From contig JADNRX010000093.1 of the NCBI GenBank assembly GCA_015501595.1, positions 1 to 64,000 of the forward strand: a DNA stretch of 64,000 nt, read 5' to 3'. A program made the position numbers and the translations under genes. Under the pieces are notes generated by a model. The model saw only the letters and a list, made by a program, of their open reading frames with translations. It had not been told where the DNA came from and searched no databases. Source of the DNA: Hymenopellis radicata. Its lineage: Eukaryota; Basidiomycota; Agaricomycetes; Agaricales; Physalacriaceae. This document shows positions 22,140-32,720 of the stretch, in pieces; positions within the stretch are counted from its first letter, which is position 1, and each line of letters starts with the position of its first letter.

Positions 22140-24548
22140 CTAACTTCCAACCTTACACCTCTTCTTATGATCACTCCAATGCGACTTCTGACACGACGGA
22201 TCGCAATACCTACACAGACACATACACAATCAGCATCCACTCAAACACCTCGACCGAAAACCAACGCACCTGGCATCAGCACAATTCGAACACTTCCTCA
22301 AAATCGCCGACGGATTCCCACACCACGAGCACCGATACAGCTCTACATGGTTCGAGTTGATCTTCGGATGAAGGCGCTGCGGACCCGGCTTGCGCTGGGG
22401 CTTCGTGTCGTCCAGCTGCAGCCCGTCCACCCACGCGGCGATTTCGTCTTCCGTCGTCTGGTCGTGGTTGCAGTTTGGGCCATGGTGGTGGTGCGGCTCG
22501 TCGTCGTCGATGTTGTTGGACTCCTCGTCGCGCATGGCGATTATAGCATCCCACTCTTCGGCGGCTTGAGCATACAGGCGGAGGACGGTGGCCTGCGTGA
22601 GGCGGAGGTACGTCGCTGGCGATGGCATTCCGACAAGGGCGCTTATTTCGTCTGCCAATTTCAGTTGTCGACGAGCGGTCTTGAAACCAACCATCAGTAA
22701 GTAAAACGGAGACGCAGCGACTAACACTCACATTGAGCTCATGAAGATCGGTGCTCATCTCCGGTCCTTGGATCGTCAGACGTAGAAGAATGTTCCAATA
22801 CAAAACATTCTTCATATACCGCGTATCCGGCGGCGCCTGTTGAATGTAAACCCTCGAGTCTTCCAACGCACTCGTCAAAAAGGCGATCCCCTCCTGCCAC
22901 GCCTGGTCACCCAGCTCCGAAGCATCCTGCAGCTTATTGATGCCCATGTCCCCCGCATGATCCACCGCCCGCTGCATCAACTGGAACTTCAAGAAAGGCG
23001 TAATTTGCTTGCACTTCAACCCTTTCTTCGACGTTCGCAACCCCTGCTCCGCATCCGCCGACAACGACAAGCGCGTAGTAGAAATACGCGCAGTTCGGAT
23101 TACGCTGAATACCTTTCCTCGCCAGGTCAAACGCGTCGTGCAGACGCTGCCGGATGATGTAAAACTTTATATCGAGGATATCCGCCTTGTCTGCGTCAGC
23201 TGGATTGCCTCTCGCCCGGATAGCCTTGGCACAGTGGGGAAGCGAGTCCTCCCACATGACGAACGGTAATCCAATGTCAATCGTCTCCATCTCGCCCGTT
23301 GTCGGATTTTCCGACTGGAACATTCCCTGCGCGACAGAGAATTCGGTGCGTGGAATGAGGTCTGCAATGGTCAACCCGAGCTTGTACAAGTCGTGGTCCT
23401 GCGCGCACTGCATCATGGCCTTCTGGAAGTTACTCGATGATTTCAGCGTCAGGGTTGTCTCGCAGCGTTCGAGGCCGTAGTTGAACAAAATCTCTGTGAT
23501 GTGACCGGGGAAGCCGCGCTGGATGGCCGCCATGAGCTTCATCGGATCCCTGTAGCGCGTGTCCTCCTGCGCCTCGCGACGATGGAGACGAATGAGCCCA
23601 CCGAGGCACATGCATCGAAAAGCCCAATCTTTACTGCGGAGGCCGCAAACAACAAAGTTGATGGACGAGGGCACGGAGAGACATGCTGCAGTGCAATTCA
23701 GCGTGGCCATGCAGATGAGTTTGTTGGCGTGGTCGACAGTGTACGCCGAAGCCGATGGCCGCTTGGCAGCGGACGTGACTGCTTGGATGATAAGGGGCAG
23801 CTGGAGGGAACGATACACGTCTGGGGCGGCGGATTCGTGTTCGAAAAAAACGACAGACGTGAGGCAATGAGAAAGGATGGCGACAGTCAATTCGGAGCCA
23901 ACAATGTCATCCGGAAAGTCCTGCATGTATTTCGCGAGATAATTGGATTCGCGTGCGATTTCCATGCGGACTTTGTCTCCACCGTTGTGGGTTATGGAGG
24001 AAAGAGCGCGAAGGACTAAATGACGGCTAGCCTCAACTTTCAAGAGGGGTATCAGGCGCTTTAAAAAACCTGCGAATTCATTAGAAAAATCCAACAAGAA
24101 TCGATGTAGACTTACCTTTGTCAAACAGCTTGTTTCTCAACAAAACATCGGCAGACATTTTCGCGTAGATGCCCGCAATACCACCCGTAATCTTTTCATT
24201 GCTCGCATGCTTTTCATAAGCCTTGTCTAATCGTCGATAAATCGCCTCAAAGTTGGCATGAACCTTTTTCAACCCGCTTCGAGTCGTAAGATCTGCACGC
24301 TGTTAGATGTGGCCTTCATCATGAGCTCAACACGTACCGGGGAGCTCGTAAATATCGCACAACGTGTCGATAACAAAATGCCATCCTTCAGCGTTGTCTA
24401 TGCGGCCGATATATTCGTCGGGCGTTGCCTGCAACGTCGACTGCGTCGGTTTTGGACCGGATTTCGATTTCGCCTTGGCTTTTCTGCTCCCGGGCCAGGC
24501 ATCGCGTATTCCAGCTGGATGGTCGATTTTAGGGCAAAAACAGGACAT
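22140..24548 (-). CDS. Helical-repeat protein with C-terminal MYND zinc finger
   Basis: Five exons (24548-24338, 24292-24116, 24069-22732, 22679-22270, 22209-22140). Most of the protein is helical: 'RLIPLLKVEASRHLVLRALS', 'LCDIYELP', 'CMCLGGLIRLHRREAQED', 'DAFDLARKGIQRNPNCAYF', 'TSKKGLKCKQITPFLKF'. This suggests armadillo/TPR-like repeats. A His/Asp-rich linker ('DDDEPHHHHGPNCNHD') precedes a MYND finger split by the last intron: 'CSWCGNPSAILRKCSNCADA', then 'RYCDPSCQKSHWSDHKKRC'. MYND fingers bind proline-rich partners. The exons total 2206 nt, one more than a multiple of three. The extra base lies near 23069, where 'YFYYA' must shift to 'LSLSADAEQG' (CTTG in place of CTG). Without it the protein would be 734 residues. 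The cellular role is unknown. Confidence 0.8.
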
Positions 24549-24739
24549 GTTGGGCTTGTTTTCCTACGCGTTTTTAATGCGCAATGAGGCGCTGCAGAGA
24601 TGATGGTGATGGTGGGAAGGCAACCCGCAATATCACGATCGATCAAATTCCCAGCCTTTCAAACGTTGCCAACAACTTTCCTCTACTTTTCTGAATCCAA
24701 CTTCCGGAGCTGTAAGGTCTTCTCAATAAGGACTATTTC

Positions 24740-25040
24740 TATTGGATTCAGATATATGTGATGAGGCTTTCATCACACTGATTTTCACAAACTGTCAAAA
24801 ACTCTGGGAATCCTTGGAGACAGGCTCTTTGGTTGTCCAAATCTTTCAACTTGGAAACTCCACGACGACTGTTGGTAGATACTTGGCCCCATCTCGAGGT
24901 GATGATCTTGGGGCTCTGCTCGGAAGGTGCCAGCATACAAGGCCAGAATACGGGTGGTTCGGATCAGCACCCACATTCACAGCCTGAATGCCATTATTAC
25001 TGTTCTTCAGCGTGCTCATGGTCCTCGTCATCTTCATAAC
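24740..25040 (+). pseudogene. Possible relic of an F-box/LRR gene
   Basis: Overlapping plus-strand frames contain LRR-like phrases such as 'CDEAFITLIFTNCQKLWESL' and 'PRRLLVDTWPHLEVMILGL' that need frame changes to join. They resemble the C-terminal repeats of mushroom F-box proteins, but there is no start, F-box or splice chain. Treat as a weak call. The rest of 24549-25178 shows nothing else. Confidence 0.25.
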
Positions 25041-25178
25041 AGCGATGATACTCACATTGTTGTTCTGCCTACGGAAATCAGATTGTTAAAAGCGGAGAGA
25101 TATGTGGATTGTAGGTATTGGCAGCAAGTTGCGAGGCCCGCATTCGCCGCGCCAAATACGCGATTACACTCTAGACCG

Positions 25179-26634
25179 TCAGCGCGCATGCGACGATCCG
25201 TGCGTCGAATTGCCTTTGAGCTGATATACAGTACGAGCATACCAACCTTCAAGAATAGGGAAACCCTCCATAACCCTCCATCCCTTGCAATTCATCAATT
25301 GTCAGTTTGAAGACGATAAGCAAAAAAACAACATACAGGTTCAGATCTCAGCTCTTTATGCTTGGCGCGTCCGACGCGCCTCTTCTTCATAGCCGGCAGG
25401 CATGCGCGAATACCCTGGTCAACCATAGAAACGTGGTGGATACACACTGCATTATCCTCAAAGTCGGCATAAGACGTCGTCACGGTGAATGTTTTCAAAG
25501 GCAGCTTCGAGAGTATCTCGTCAATGGGCTGAAGCGGCCCGCGGAGCTCTTCTTCGCATCCCCAAGTGTCTTCACCGCCTTCATCAACATTGCATCGCAG
25601 TGTGAAATGCTTCACCTGGGTGGGGCGGGCGGTGTCAAGCAAGGACAGCCTGAACCAGTCGAGAGTGGCCTCGTCTATATCATAGATATCCCACATGTGG
25701 AAGCCAATGGTGAGATACTTGATATGTCGCAACGGGATAGGCGCAATCTTGGCTACACACAAATCAGGCTCCCGTCGGATCCCGAAGAGTGAAAACACAA
25801 ACCGGGGTCAACACTTTTAAGAATAAGGGTGAGGACGCGAAGGGCGGAACACGACTTGACAAGCTCGATTCCATTTTTGTAGCCCGAGATGTAGAGCTCC
25901 TCCAGCACGCTTGGATCAATTGCGACAGCTCTCAGAACCGACACAAAAGTGTCTGCCGCATTACTGTCGCGATTGGCGCGCGCCTTCAATCCCAGACGAA
26001 GTCTCCGAAGGGTTGGACCAGACATCCTCATAAGATCATCTACTTTCTCTCCAGCTGGGCTTGCTAGACGTACACGTTCCAGGCCCAGGGAGGATAGCTT
26101 TGGGAACGCGAATATGAATTGAAGAAGCTTTCGCACACTTGGGATTTCCAGGTTCTCCGTATACACGGATGGACCGGCGCTGAGCTCCAGTGTGGTGAGA
26201 TTTTCGGAGAGAGCGCTTCCGACAGTGTACTGGGGCTCGTTCCAGAAAGCGTTGACAATCCCCAGCGTTTTGAGATTTTCGAAGCGGGAGATGTCTAAGT
26301 CGTCGTCGTCGTCGGTGGTGGTGGTGGTGGCGGTGGTGGGCAGCCTTCGTCGCCTGGATATCCGGTCACGGTTCTCCCGATTGACGAAGAGCGTGCGCAC
26401 ATGCGGTGCTAGGCCTAACAAGTCCGATTTGGACCGAGCCTCAGACCCATATCTGTACAGATGTGGGAAGACGATTTTCTGGAAGAGATACCTCTCGACC
26501 CGTGTTTGCCTTTGAAAGTCTTTGGAGACGAGTCTGCAGCTTTGCAGCGTGGGGGTTTCATCCTTGAGGTCGTCAATGACGTAGTCCACGAGTTCCTGAC
26601 AGAGCGGTATGGGACCGCCATAAGCGTCCCCCAT
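25179..26634 (-). CDS. F-box-like/LRR protein, copy B
   Basis: Exons 26634-25803, 25752-25337 and a possible third 25282-25179. The start 'MGDAYGGPIPLCQELVDYVI' and 'TLQSCRLVSKDFQRQTRVER' form the F-box-like head. LRR-like strands follow: 'LLGLAPHVRTLFVN', 'SRFENLKTLGIVNAFW', 'LLQFIFAFPKLSSLGL', 'LMRMSGPTLRRLRLG', 'DPSVLEELYISGYKNG'. A short loop of Arg, Thr and Asp ('TTATTTTDDDDD') is absent from copy A. Exons 1-2 join in frame. The third exon is supported by a 50-nt intron conserved with copy A but reads one base out of step with it; without that exon the frame closes at 25295. Copy B keeps the head that copy A has lost. The amino acids differ from A at many positions, so the duplication is not recent or has diverged fast here. 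Confidence 0.72.
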
Positions 26635-26935
26635 TTCGTCGTGCTGTATGTCTTTTGCAAGTTAGACACGCCATGCCAGCGTAAGAGATGTCAATGATGC
26701 TACGTACCTCAACAAGAAGGACTGCAATCGGAGAGAAACAGGCCTATAACACACGATGTAGAAATACCGCGATACACGGGCTACTAGAACCTTTGACGGG
26801 CAATGGTTCCTTGTTCAATGTTGTGGTGGGGGTCAAGTCTCAAGAGTCAAGACAAATACAACGGACACGTGATCGTTGGTCGGCGGATCGGCATGCAATT
26901 CCAATTGACTCCTTCCCTTCTGCCACCATCTGTCA
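26635..26935. promoter_or_regulatory. Shared divergent promoter region, arm B
   Basis: 301 bp between the divergent F-box-like and SWC5 starts, matching arm A in inverted order, including CACGTGATCGTTGGT near 26864-26878. The function is inferred from position and conservation. Confidence 0.45.
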
Positions 26936-27775
26936 ATGACAACATTGGCTGCTACTACCCTTCGTGACTCGGATGACGAAGAAGATGGGGACTATGCGCC
27001 TCCTACTATGAAAGGTGGTCCGTATGTTGCGGTAAAGCGATAACACGTCTAGACTAACAGCTGTTAGAGTCGGATTCTTCGGACGACGAGCGAAATGCTA
27101 AACGCGCTCGTACAAGCTCTCCTGAACCCTCAGAGCCGATAAAATAGCTCAGAAGCAGTGCGTGCTCACTGTGCTATTACTTTTCGGTCATTAAGAAAAC
27201 TTGATAGAAAGAAAGACGCGTATGGCAATCGTTTCAAGGTTCAGTTGCATCTCAGTCCACTGCAAATGCTACTTCAGCGCCGTCCATTAAGACGGTGAAG
27301 ATCCGCAAGCAGCATCGATTCGCTGGCGAGATAGTTACGTATGTGTCCTCGTCCTTCGTTTTCTTACCATGAACATTTCCTCAGAGAAGTCGTTGATGTA
27401 CCCGAAGATTCAGAGGACGCGAAGAAATGGCCACGGTGGTCCGAGACAGCGCGCGCGTCGTCCTCCAGTGCCGTAGCAGCTCTACCTAAAAAGAAACCAG
27501 GTCCACGAAAAGGAAGGCTCTCCCTCAACGACCTCCCTGATGCGTCGTTCAAGGCGAAAGTAAAACCGAAGCCTAAGAAGCTTACGACGCTGGACATGTC
27601 AGCCATGCAGTGGCGCGCCCATGTCTCGACTGCTGATCCTGATTTGAAGGATGAGCTTGACGCCAGTCGACGGGCGGGAGGATATTTAGAGAAAGCGGAG
27701 TTCCTAGAGCGAGTAGGGGAAAGGAAGGAGGATGCTCTCGAGGCAAGTAAGACTGGGAAGCGACGCAGGGGCTGA
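26936..27775 (+). CDS. SWC5: SWC5/BCNT chromatin-remodelling subunit, copy B, with two frameshifts
   Basis: Exons 26936-27014, 27068-27157, 27196-27338, 27385-27775 mirror copy A in length and splice position. Exon 1 is intact here ('RDSDDEEDGDYAPPTMK'). The exon 4 BCNT-C domain ('MSAMQWRAHVSTADP', 'GGYLEKAEFLERVGERKED') is nearly identical to copy A. The sum is 703 nt where 705 would keep the frame. One base is missing in exon 2 (GAGCCG where A has GAGGCCG, near 27135) and one in exon 3 (GACGCGTATGG where A has GACACGCTATGG, near 27220). The two copies are therefore broken at different points, and between them every exon has an intact counterpart except exon 2. Role as for copy A: SWR1-complex Swc5. 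Confidence 0.78.
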
Positions 27776-28196
27776 ATGTTTAATACCGTGAGTGCCATAT
27801 TCCATTCATGTGTTTCTGTCATAAATTGACCATTGATAAAATAGACTGTATGCTATTGACCTTACCCGAAGCGAGTTGAGTTATCGACGCCTCCGCACTG
27901 GGTGCATTCCTTACAGCGTAATTTGATGTATGCTTTCGTTGATACATTAACAAGCGCGACGTGTTTCTCACCCTAGATGCAGCTGATCCTGAGTCCTTAC
28001 AGAAACCGATAACAGAAAAGAAAATAGCTAATGCATAACAAGCAGAAGTACAACGCGTATCAACAACAAACCCTACACCCACCAACTTGAACTACACTTT
28101 CCTTACCCGAAATATAAATTTTTACAGACTTCAAGGCCTATGCGAATAACCAAAACTGTTTTATGACCGGTCTCTCGAACGAGAACTTGAAGGCGC
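27776..28196. other. Intergenic between SWC5 copy B and trefoil gene 1
   Basis: Short AT-rich spacer with no gene. The phrase CTTACCCGAA occurs twice (27865 and 28104) without further structure. Confidence 0.45.
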
Positions 28197-28773
28197 TTAG
28201 TGCCTCTTCTGGAAACTCCAAGTGGCGTTCTTATCGGCTTGGGAGCTGAGCGTGACCTATAACACGGCGCAATCAGGTTGACCATCCAACTTCAAAGGTG
28301 AAACTCAACATACGGCGGTACCGTCATCGCTCGAGTCCAACCTCCAATTGTTCAACGTTCCAGTCGTGCTAATCCTAAACACCCACTTCAGAACCGGGAC
28401 TAATTCAACAGAGAGGAGATGAAATGCCTACGTGTACGTCCCATCATTCGTCTCCGCGATAGCCCACTCCTGGTCCTGCGCACGCGCCGTAACTTCCGTG
28501 CCAGGCTGAGCCTGATCGCCGGTGTAGACCTTGCGCGCCGCGCCCTTGTTCTCGATGCGGTAGATGCCCTCGCGCTTCTTCGTGACCGTCCACTACCCAG
28601 AAAATGATTGGAAAGGAAGAAGAAGGAGAAGAAATGAAACCCACCTTGAACGAGTCCTGGTCAGCGTAGTACGCGATGGTGACTGGCGTGCCCAGATTTC
28701 CGTTGACGAGCTGGCAGGCGCGCTGGTAGCCGGCGTTGGTGATGGAGTAGGTTCCGGTTTCGATCGGGGCCAT
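28197..28773 (-). CDS. Small beta-trefoil protein (lectin- or protease-inhibitor-like), copy 1
   Basis: Four exons (28773-28645, 28592-28432, 28329-28314, 28256-28197; the third is a 16-nt microexon) give 121 residues. Three internal repeats of the beta-trefoil type are visible: 'ETGTYSITNAGYQRACQL' to 'DSFKWTVTKK'; 'EGIYRIENKGAARKVYTG' to 'EWAIAETNDG'; and 'TYTDDGTAVTLS' to 'ATWSFQKRH'. The YxIxN and W(x)(V/I/F) spacing is that of small mushroom ricin-B-like lectins and of beta-trefoil protease inhibitors, which are cytoplasmic defence proteins. There is no signal peptide, which fits both. I cannot choose between lectin and inhibitor. A TATAAAA box lies about 85 bp upstream (minus strand, near 28862). 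Copy 2 at 30193 is its divergent paralog. Confidence 0.78.
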
Positions 28774-28854
28774 TGCTTTCTGTGTAGGAGGCTTGTCGAT
28801 GAGATGACTTGTTCAAAATTGGTGGGATGTGAAAATTCACCTGGACGAAAGGAT

Positions 28855-28862
28855 GCTTTTAT
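28855..28862 (-). promoter_or_regulatory. TATA box of trefoil gene copy 1
   Basis: TATAAAAG on the minus strand about 85 bp before the ATG at 28773. The equivalent position in copy 2 reads CTATCAAG and has lost the box. Confidence 0.55.
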
Positions 28863-30192
28863 ACTGCGATTAAGCCTCGTTCAAGAGGGAAGAATGGTCG
28901 CATTTGTTTGCGCATGGAAGTAGGAATGACCGGCGGCTCCATTCTTCAGTGCACGAGGTTTCGGGTGCTTTTTGGAATGAATAGTCATTTCGGAGTTCTG
29001 TGAATGATGAATATCGTTCGCGTATTCGCCATCTGGGCGGCGACCATTGCTCAGAGGAGATATCTCTCGCGAGCTCAAAAGCAAAGCAAACCGCCGATGT
29101 TTGTATCGGTGTTCACTGGGATCCAGTTTGGCTTAAGTACCATTGTAAGGCCTTCGTCATGCCCGTCGTTTATATCGAACGAGCAGAGTACGCCATTAGC
29201 TGAAAGTTAGTGGATGAATTCATAGCCAGGCTTCATAGCGGGTCGCCGTAACAGACCGAGAGGCCACGTAGGTTGATACCAGAAGAGCAAGCTGATCTAG
29301 TGAAGCAGTACATATCAAGTTCAATGCAAAGACCAAGGCTCAACTTTCCATTCTTCAACTTTCCGGTGGTTTCGACCTCCGGACTCTGCCCTCGAGTCAT
29401 TTGGGCGCATCAGAACGGGTTTCCGACGAGTACATTCATTGAAAGCAAGGCTTGGAAAAGTTCCGACTGTCAATAATGTCAGCACAGTTATGATAACGAT
29501 CCCACAATGGTCCGACGCGCCGGGCGAGGTCATGTTGAGATTCAGTATAATTCGAATGCGCCAGGTTCTGACGACGGAGGAGCAGGGAGTAAATCCTACG
29601 CGCATCAGTTATTTCTCGGAAGATGAAGAGCTTGACTAGTACACTAGATTGCGTGCAATCTAGAGCAATTGAGATGAGGAGTGTCATTCAAAGTCCGACG
29701 CGGCAACAGCCGGCTGATCTTCTCTCTCAATCCTCCATCAAGCTCAGTCACTTTTACCTTTCTATCTGCTTGGCGTGTTGTCATTGCTGTACGGACGGCT
29801 TCTCCGCAGCGCTCAAGTGTCAAAGCTACCACATTTCCGCATCTCCATGGACCATGAGCTCCCTCCTCGGATAGTCTTCATTCTTTCGACTTGGAATGAT
29901 TACTACATGTCTTGACCTGCGCGTGTGAACATTCCAGACGCTGCGTTCTATTCTTCCTCGACGGTCATGTGGCCCTGTAAGTATGCACGGGACGCAGAAT
30001 CGCCGGAGACGCACAGCGCGTTGTACTTGCCTTGGGCGCGGTGGAATGAACATACGACCGGCGCCACACATTTCCATAGCCAACTGCGTACATACAAACA
30101 TACGCTATCAAGGCGTATTCTCTTCCAGGTGAAATTCTTTATCACATCGATTACAAGCAAATCTTCTCGTAGATCATCTTAAACAGAAAGCA
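28863..30192. other. Spacer between the divergent trefoil copies
   Basis: About 1.3 kb without a supported gene. The sequence just before the copy 2 ATG (30110-30192) is recognisably related to the copy 1 leader. The middle part is unique. Confidence 0.45.
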
Positions 30193-30698
30193 ATGGCCCC
30201 CATCGATCCATCACCAACGCAGGTTACCAGCGCGCCTACCAGCTCGTCAGCGGCAACCTGGGCACGCCAGTCACTATCGCGTACTACGCTGACCAAGATT
30301 CGTTTAAGGTGGGTTGACTTCCTTCTCCCTCGTCCTCTTCAACGCACTTCTAACTCGGAGTGTATGTAGTGGACAATCACCAAGAAGCACGACGGCATCT
30401 ACCGCATCGAAAACAAGGGTGCAGCGCGCAAGGTCTACACCGGCGATCAGGCTCAGCCTGGTACGGAGGTTACGGCGCGTGCGCAGGATCATGGGCTATT
30501 GCGGAGACCAATGATGGCATGTACACGTATGTTTTCATCTCCTCTCTTTCGATGTGGTTGAGATCGGACTAGCGATGATGGTACCGCCGTATGTCGAGTC
30601 CTGGTGTTTAGGGCTCAAGCTAATGCGACGTGTCGTAGGTCACACTGAGCACCCAATTCGATAAGAACACGACTTGGAGTTGCCAGAAGAGGCATTAA
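30193..30698 (+). pseudogene. Beta-trefoil protein, copy 2, broken by two deletions
   Basis: Exons corresponding to copy 1 are present (30193-30308, 30370-30526, a 16-nt exon near 30572-30587, and a final exon ending 30698 with 'DKNTTWSCQKRH'). Exon 1 is 116 nt instead of 129: 13 bases after ATCGA are missing, removing the first trefoil strand and shifting the frame, so translation from the ATG gives an unrelated peptide. Exon 2 is 157 nt instead of 161: four bases are missing around 'DQEW'. The net loss of 17 is not a multiple of three. The exon bodies otherwise stay very close to copy 1, so inactivation looks recent. The TATA box has also degenerated. Confidence 0.75.
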
Positions 30699-31248
30699 AC
30701 GTGGTCATCATGATGCTTTGCAGACCGGTCGCAACTCAGTTCAATTGGTTATCCGTAAAGGCAATGATGGTTCATACATAAATTATCTTTTCCGGGGAAT
30801 GCAACTCACAGTCGGTAGGGTTCGTTGTTGATATGCATTGTACTTCTACTCATTGTGAATTTATATGTGTTTATTTCTGATTTAGCACCTCGGGTCCTGC
30901 CACGACGACAGTTCTAGCTCCTACGATCTCCGACGCCAGGCGTCTCTAGCAGCCTTTGTCTTTAACTCGCTTCGACAAGACGGCACGCACCATCGGATGT
31001 CATCTACGCTTGTGTGCGCGCGACATCCAACCATGCCACCTTGAGTCATCTGCGCCTGGTGCTCTACGAACGTTAATGAATCTCAGGGAAAGCATGAGGG
31101 GCTATAGCCGGACCTTCCTTAGCTGTCAAGTACTCCGCACGACGTGGTTATCCTAGTATGTAGTGTATGTAACATGCTGAAAAAGTTAAAACTGTATGAA
31201 TCCAAAATTCAAATTGGAGGTGCAAAAACATTGAGGCTAGATCCACAT
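30699..31248. other. Intergenic
   Basis: No gene or repeat identified between trefoil copy 2 and the tRNA. Confidence 0.45.
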
Positions 31249-31341
31249 TCGGATACGGGGAATCGAACCCCGAGCTGCCGCGCTTAGCCTGACCAAAATG
31301 CGCATGAGAGGCGGCAATGTTAGCCGTTACACCATATCCGA
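31249..31341 (-). tRNA. tRNA-Glu (anticodon CTC) with a 22-nt intron
   Basis: The minus strand folds as a cloverleaf: acceptor TCGGATA pairs with TATCCGA; the D-arm is TGGTGTAACGGCTAACA; the anticodon stem is GCCGC/GCGGC; the T-arm GGGG-TTCGATT-CCCC. Between the anticodon stem strands lie 29 nt, a 7-nt loop plus a 22-nt intron after position 37. The loop reads CT-CTC-A, giving anticodon CTC, which decodes GAG. The body agrees with fungal tRNA-Glu. The B-box GGTTCGATTCC is intact. Confidence 0.92.
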
Positions 31342-31384
31342 TACCTGATACGATTGGCAATAAATTCAAGTGAAAATGATTGAC

Positions 31385-32181
31385 TTAGTATACAACAGCG
31401 CAACGCAACTCAATACTCTCCCTAGGCAGCCCTTGGTCCTTCCGCTCTTCATCAATAACTAACAAACACGAATCCATCACTGGCAGTTCTCCATGACAAA
31501 GAAAGCTGTACGCACAAGCAGTGTGTGGCACGCATGCGGCGGCGCCCGATGTAGTTTCAATCGCTGACCTCTTATCATCTTGCGCGTAAAAGAGATTGGG
31601 AGAGAGCATACCACTATCAAACTGCCTAAACACGAGGATCTCATCGGGAGTTTGATTGCGGATGTAAGACCATTTCATCTTGGCTATCGCCATCTGTCAG
31701 ATATCCGAAGACGCGCAAAGAGAGGAGAAACACGAACGGTTCTGTCTGATAAAGTATCCGCCACCGTGCTGCTCGGTAATCATCAGTGGCGTGCTCTTAC
31801 GATACAGTGAACACCGTACTCTGTCACTGGTCAAATCCATGTCCGCCGCATCGACTGTCCGCGCATCGCATACAGCAAGAGGAACATCAACGACTGGGCC
31901 TCGTAGCGGGCGCCATATGTTACTATCAGCACGTTTCAATAATCCGAAGATAGACACTGAAAACACAACGTACATAAACGCAATCCTCTTCCCCTTCACA
32001 TCAAAAGAGTCTTTCCCAAACGCACCACACAGCCTCTGAACAGCCCGCCCCCTACTAACATCAACATGCACAGCCGCCACCGGCTGCTTGCTCACAACTT
32101 TCTCAGTCCCCCAAAGCGCGTCGACGAATTTGGGTATTGATAGGAATACACGTCTCCGCCCCGATGTGAGTTTTGAGCCAT
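31385..32181 (-). pseudogene. CmcJ/NvfI-family oxygenase-like gene, 3' exons (gene split by transposons)
   Basis: The minus strand carries the C-terminal two thirds of a CmcJ/NvfI-type protein. Exon 32181-31974 ends 'DSFDVKGKRIAF'. Exon from 31922 continues 'NIWRPLRGPVVDVPLAVCDA'. A later exon has 'WSYIRNQTPDEILVFRQFD'. After an intron within 'PHTAF', the end reads 'GLPRESIELRCAVVY'. The motifs WRPLRGP, PLAVCDAR, QTPDE and PRESIE mark the family, which contains fungal secondary-metabolite hydroxylases and desaturases related to non-heme iron, 2-oxoglutarate enzymes. The 5' exon lies 8.1 kb away at 40319-40610, beyond the nested transposons. A second, shorter copy is at 49736-49959. Confidence 0.75.
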
Positions 32182-32417
32182 CTACAGTAAAGAAAAACCA
32201 AATTAGAGCCATGGCTAGAGGGATACATCAGTAAAATGTCGGGGTCTTCCCTAGCATCCCTGGCATCCCTCGCGGGAGGTCAGGGATGCCAGGGATGATG
32301 AAGATGTCAGAGACCCATGGTCCCTGATGGGTAGGGTCCCTTTCCACCGAGGGATGATGATGATCTCTGAGGGATACTTAGCCATCCCTCAGATGTCTCT
32401 GATATCTCCCTGCCGTA

Positions 32418-32426
32418 CATCCCTGG
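32418..32426. repeat. 9-bp target-site duplication, left (CATCCCTGG)
   Basis: Matches 38362-38370 exactly, flush with the RecQ/DUF6589 element. The same 9-mer occurs elsewhere in the host element, so chance identity is not excluded, but its exact abutment at both ends argues for a true duplication. Confidence 0.75.
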
Positions 32427-32690
32427 CAGGCTCCTAAACCAGCCGTCGATGGCGTTTGAGCTAAATACGTGAGCGAAATGAAAATCGAAAAATATGAGTG
32501 AGAATATAAAAGGAAATTTCACGGACCAATAAGAAGAGAGCAACAGTGGGAAGATCAAACGCCAGGACGGCTGGCATATTCGTCACGGCAGCGGTTCGGC
32601 ATCGCTGATGGCGACGGCGCCAAACAAGCATTTCCGCTTACTCTCTTACTCTCATCCTTCGTTTTCGACGCGCTTCCGACGCGTCTCGTT
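32427..32690 (+). repeat. Terminal inverted repeat, left arm
   Basis: 264 bp, the reverse complement of 38098-38361. No difference was found by eye along the full length. Confidence 0.9.
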
Positions 32691-32720
32691 CAAATTCATT
32701 ATTATTTTCCGTGTATCTCT

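Noticed and set aside
22276..23130. Long second frame overlapping the MYND gene
   Set aside because: It is a shadow of the MYND exons; the zinc finger and splice sites fix the true frame.
32307..32558. Identical hydrophobic 46-residue peptide encoded at both ends of the RecQ/DUF6589 element (also at 38230)
   Set aside because: It is simply the TIR translated in one frame, and the two copies diverge outside the repeat. No evidence of a gene.
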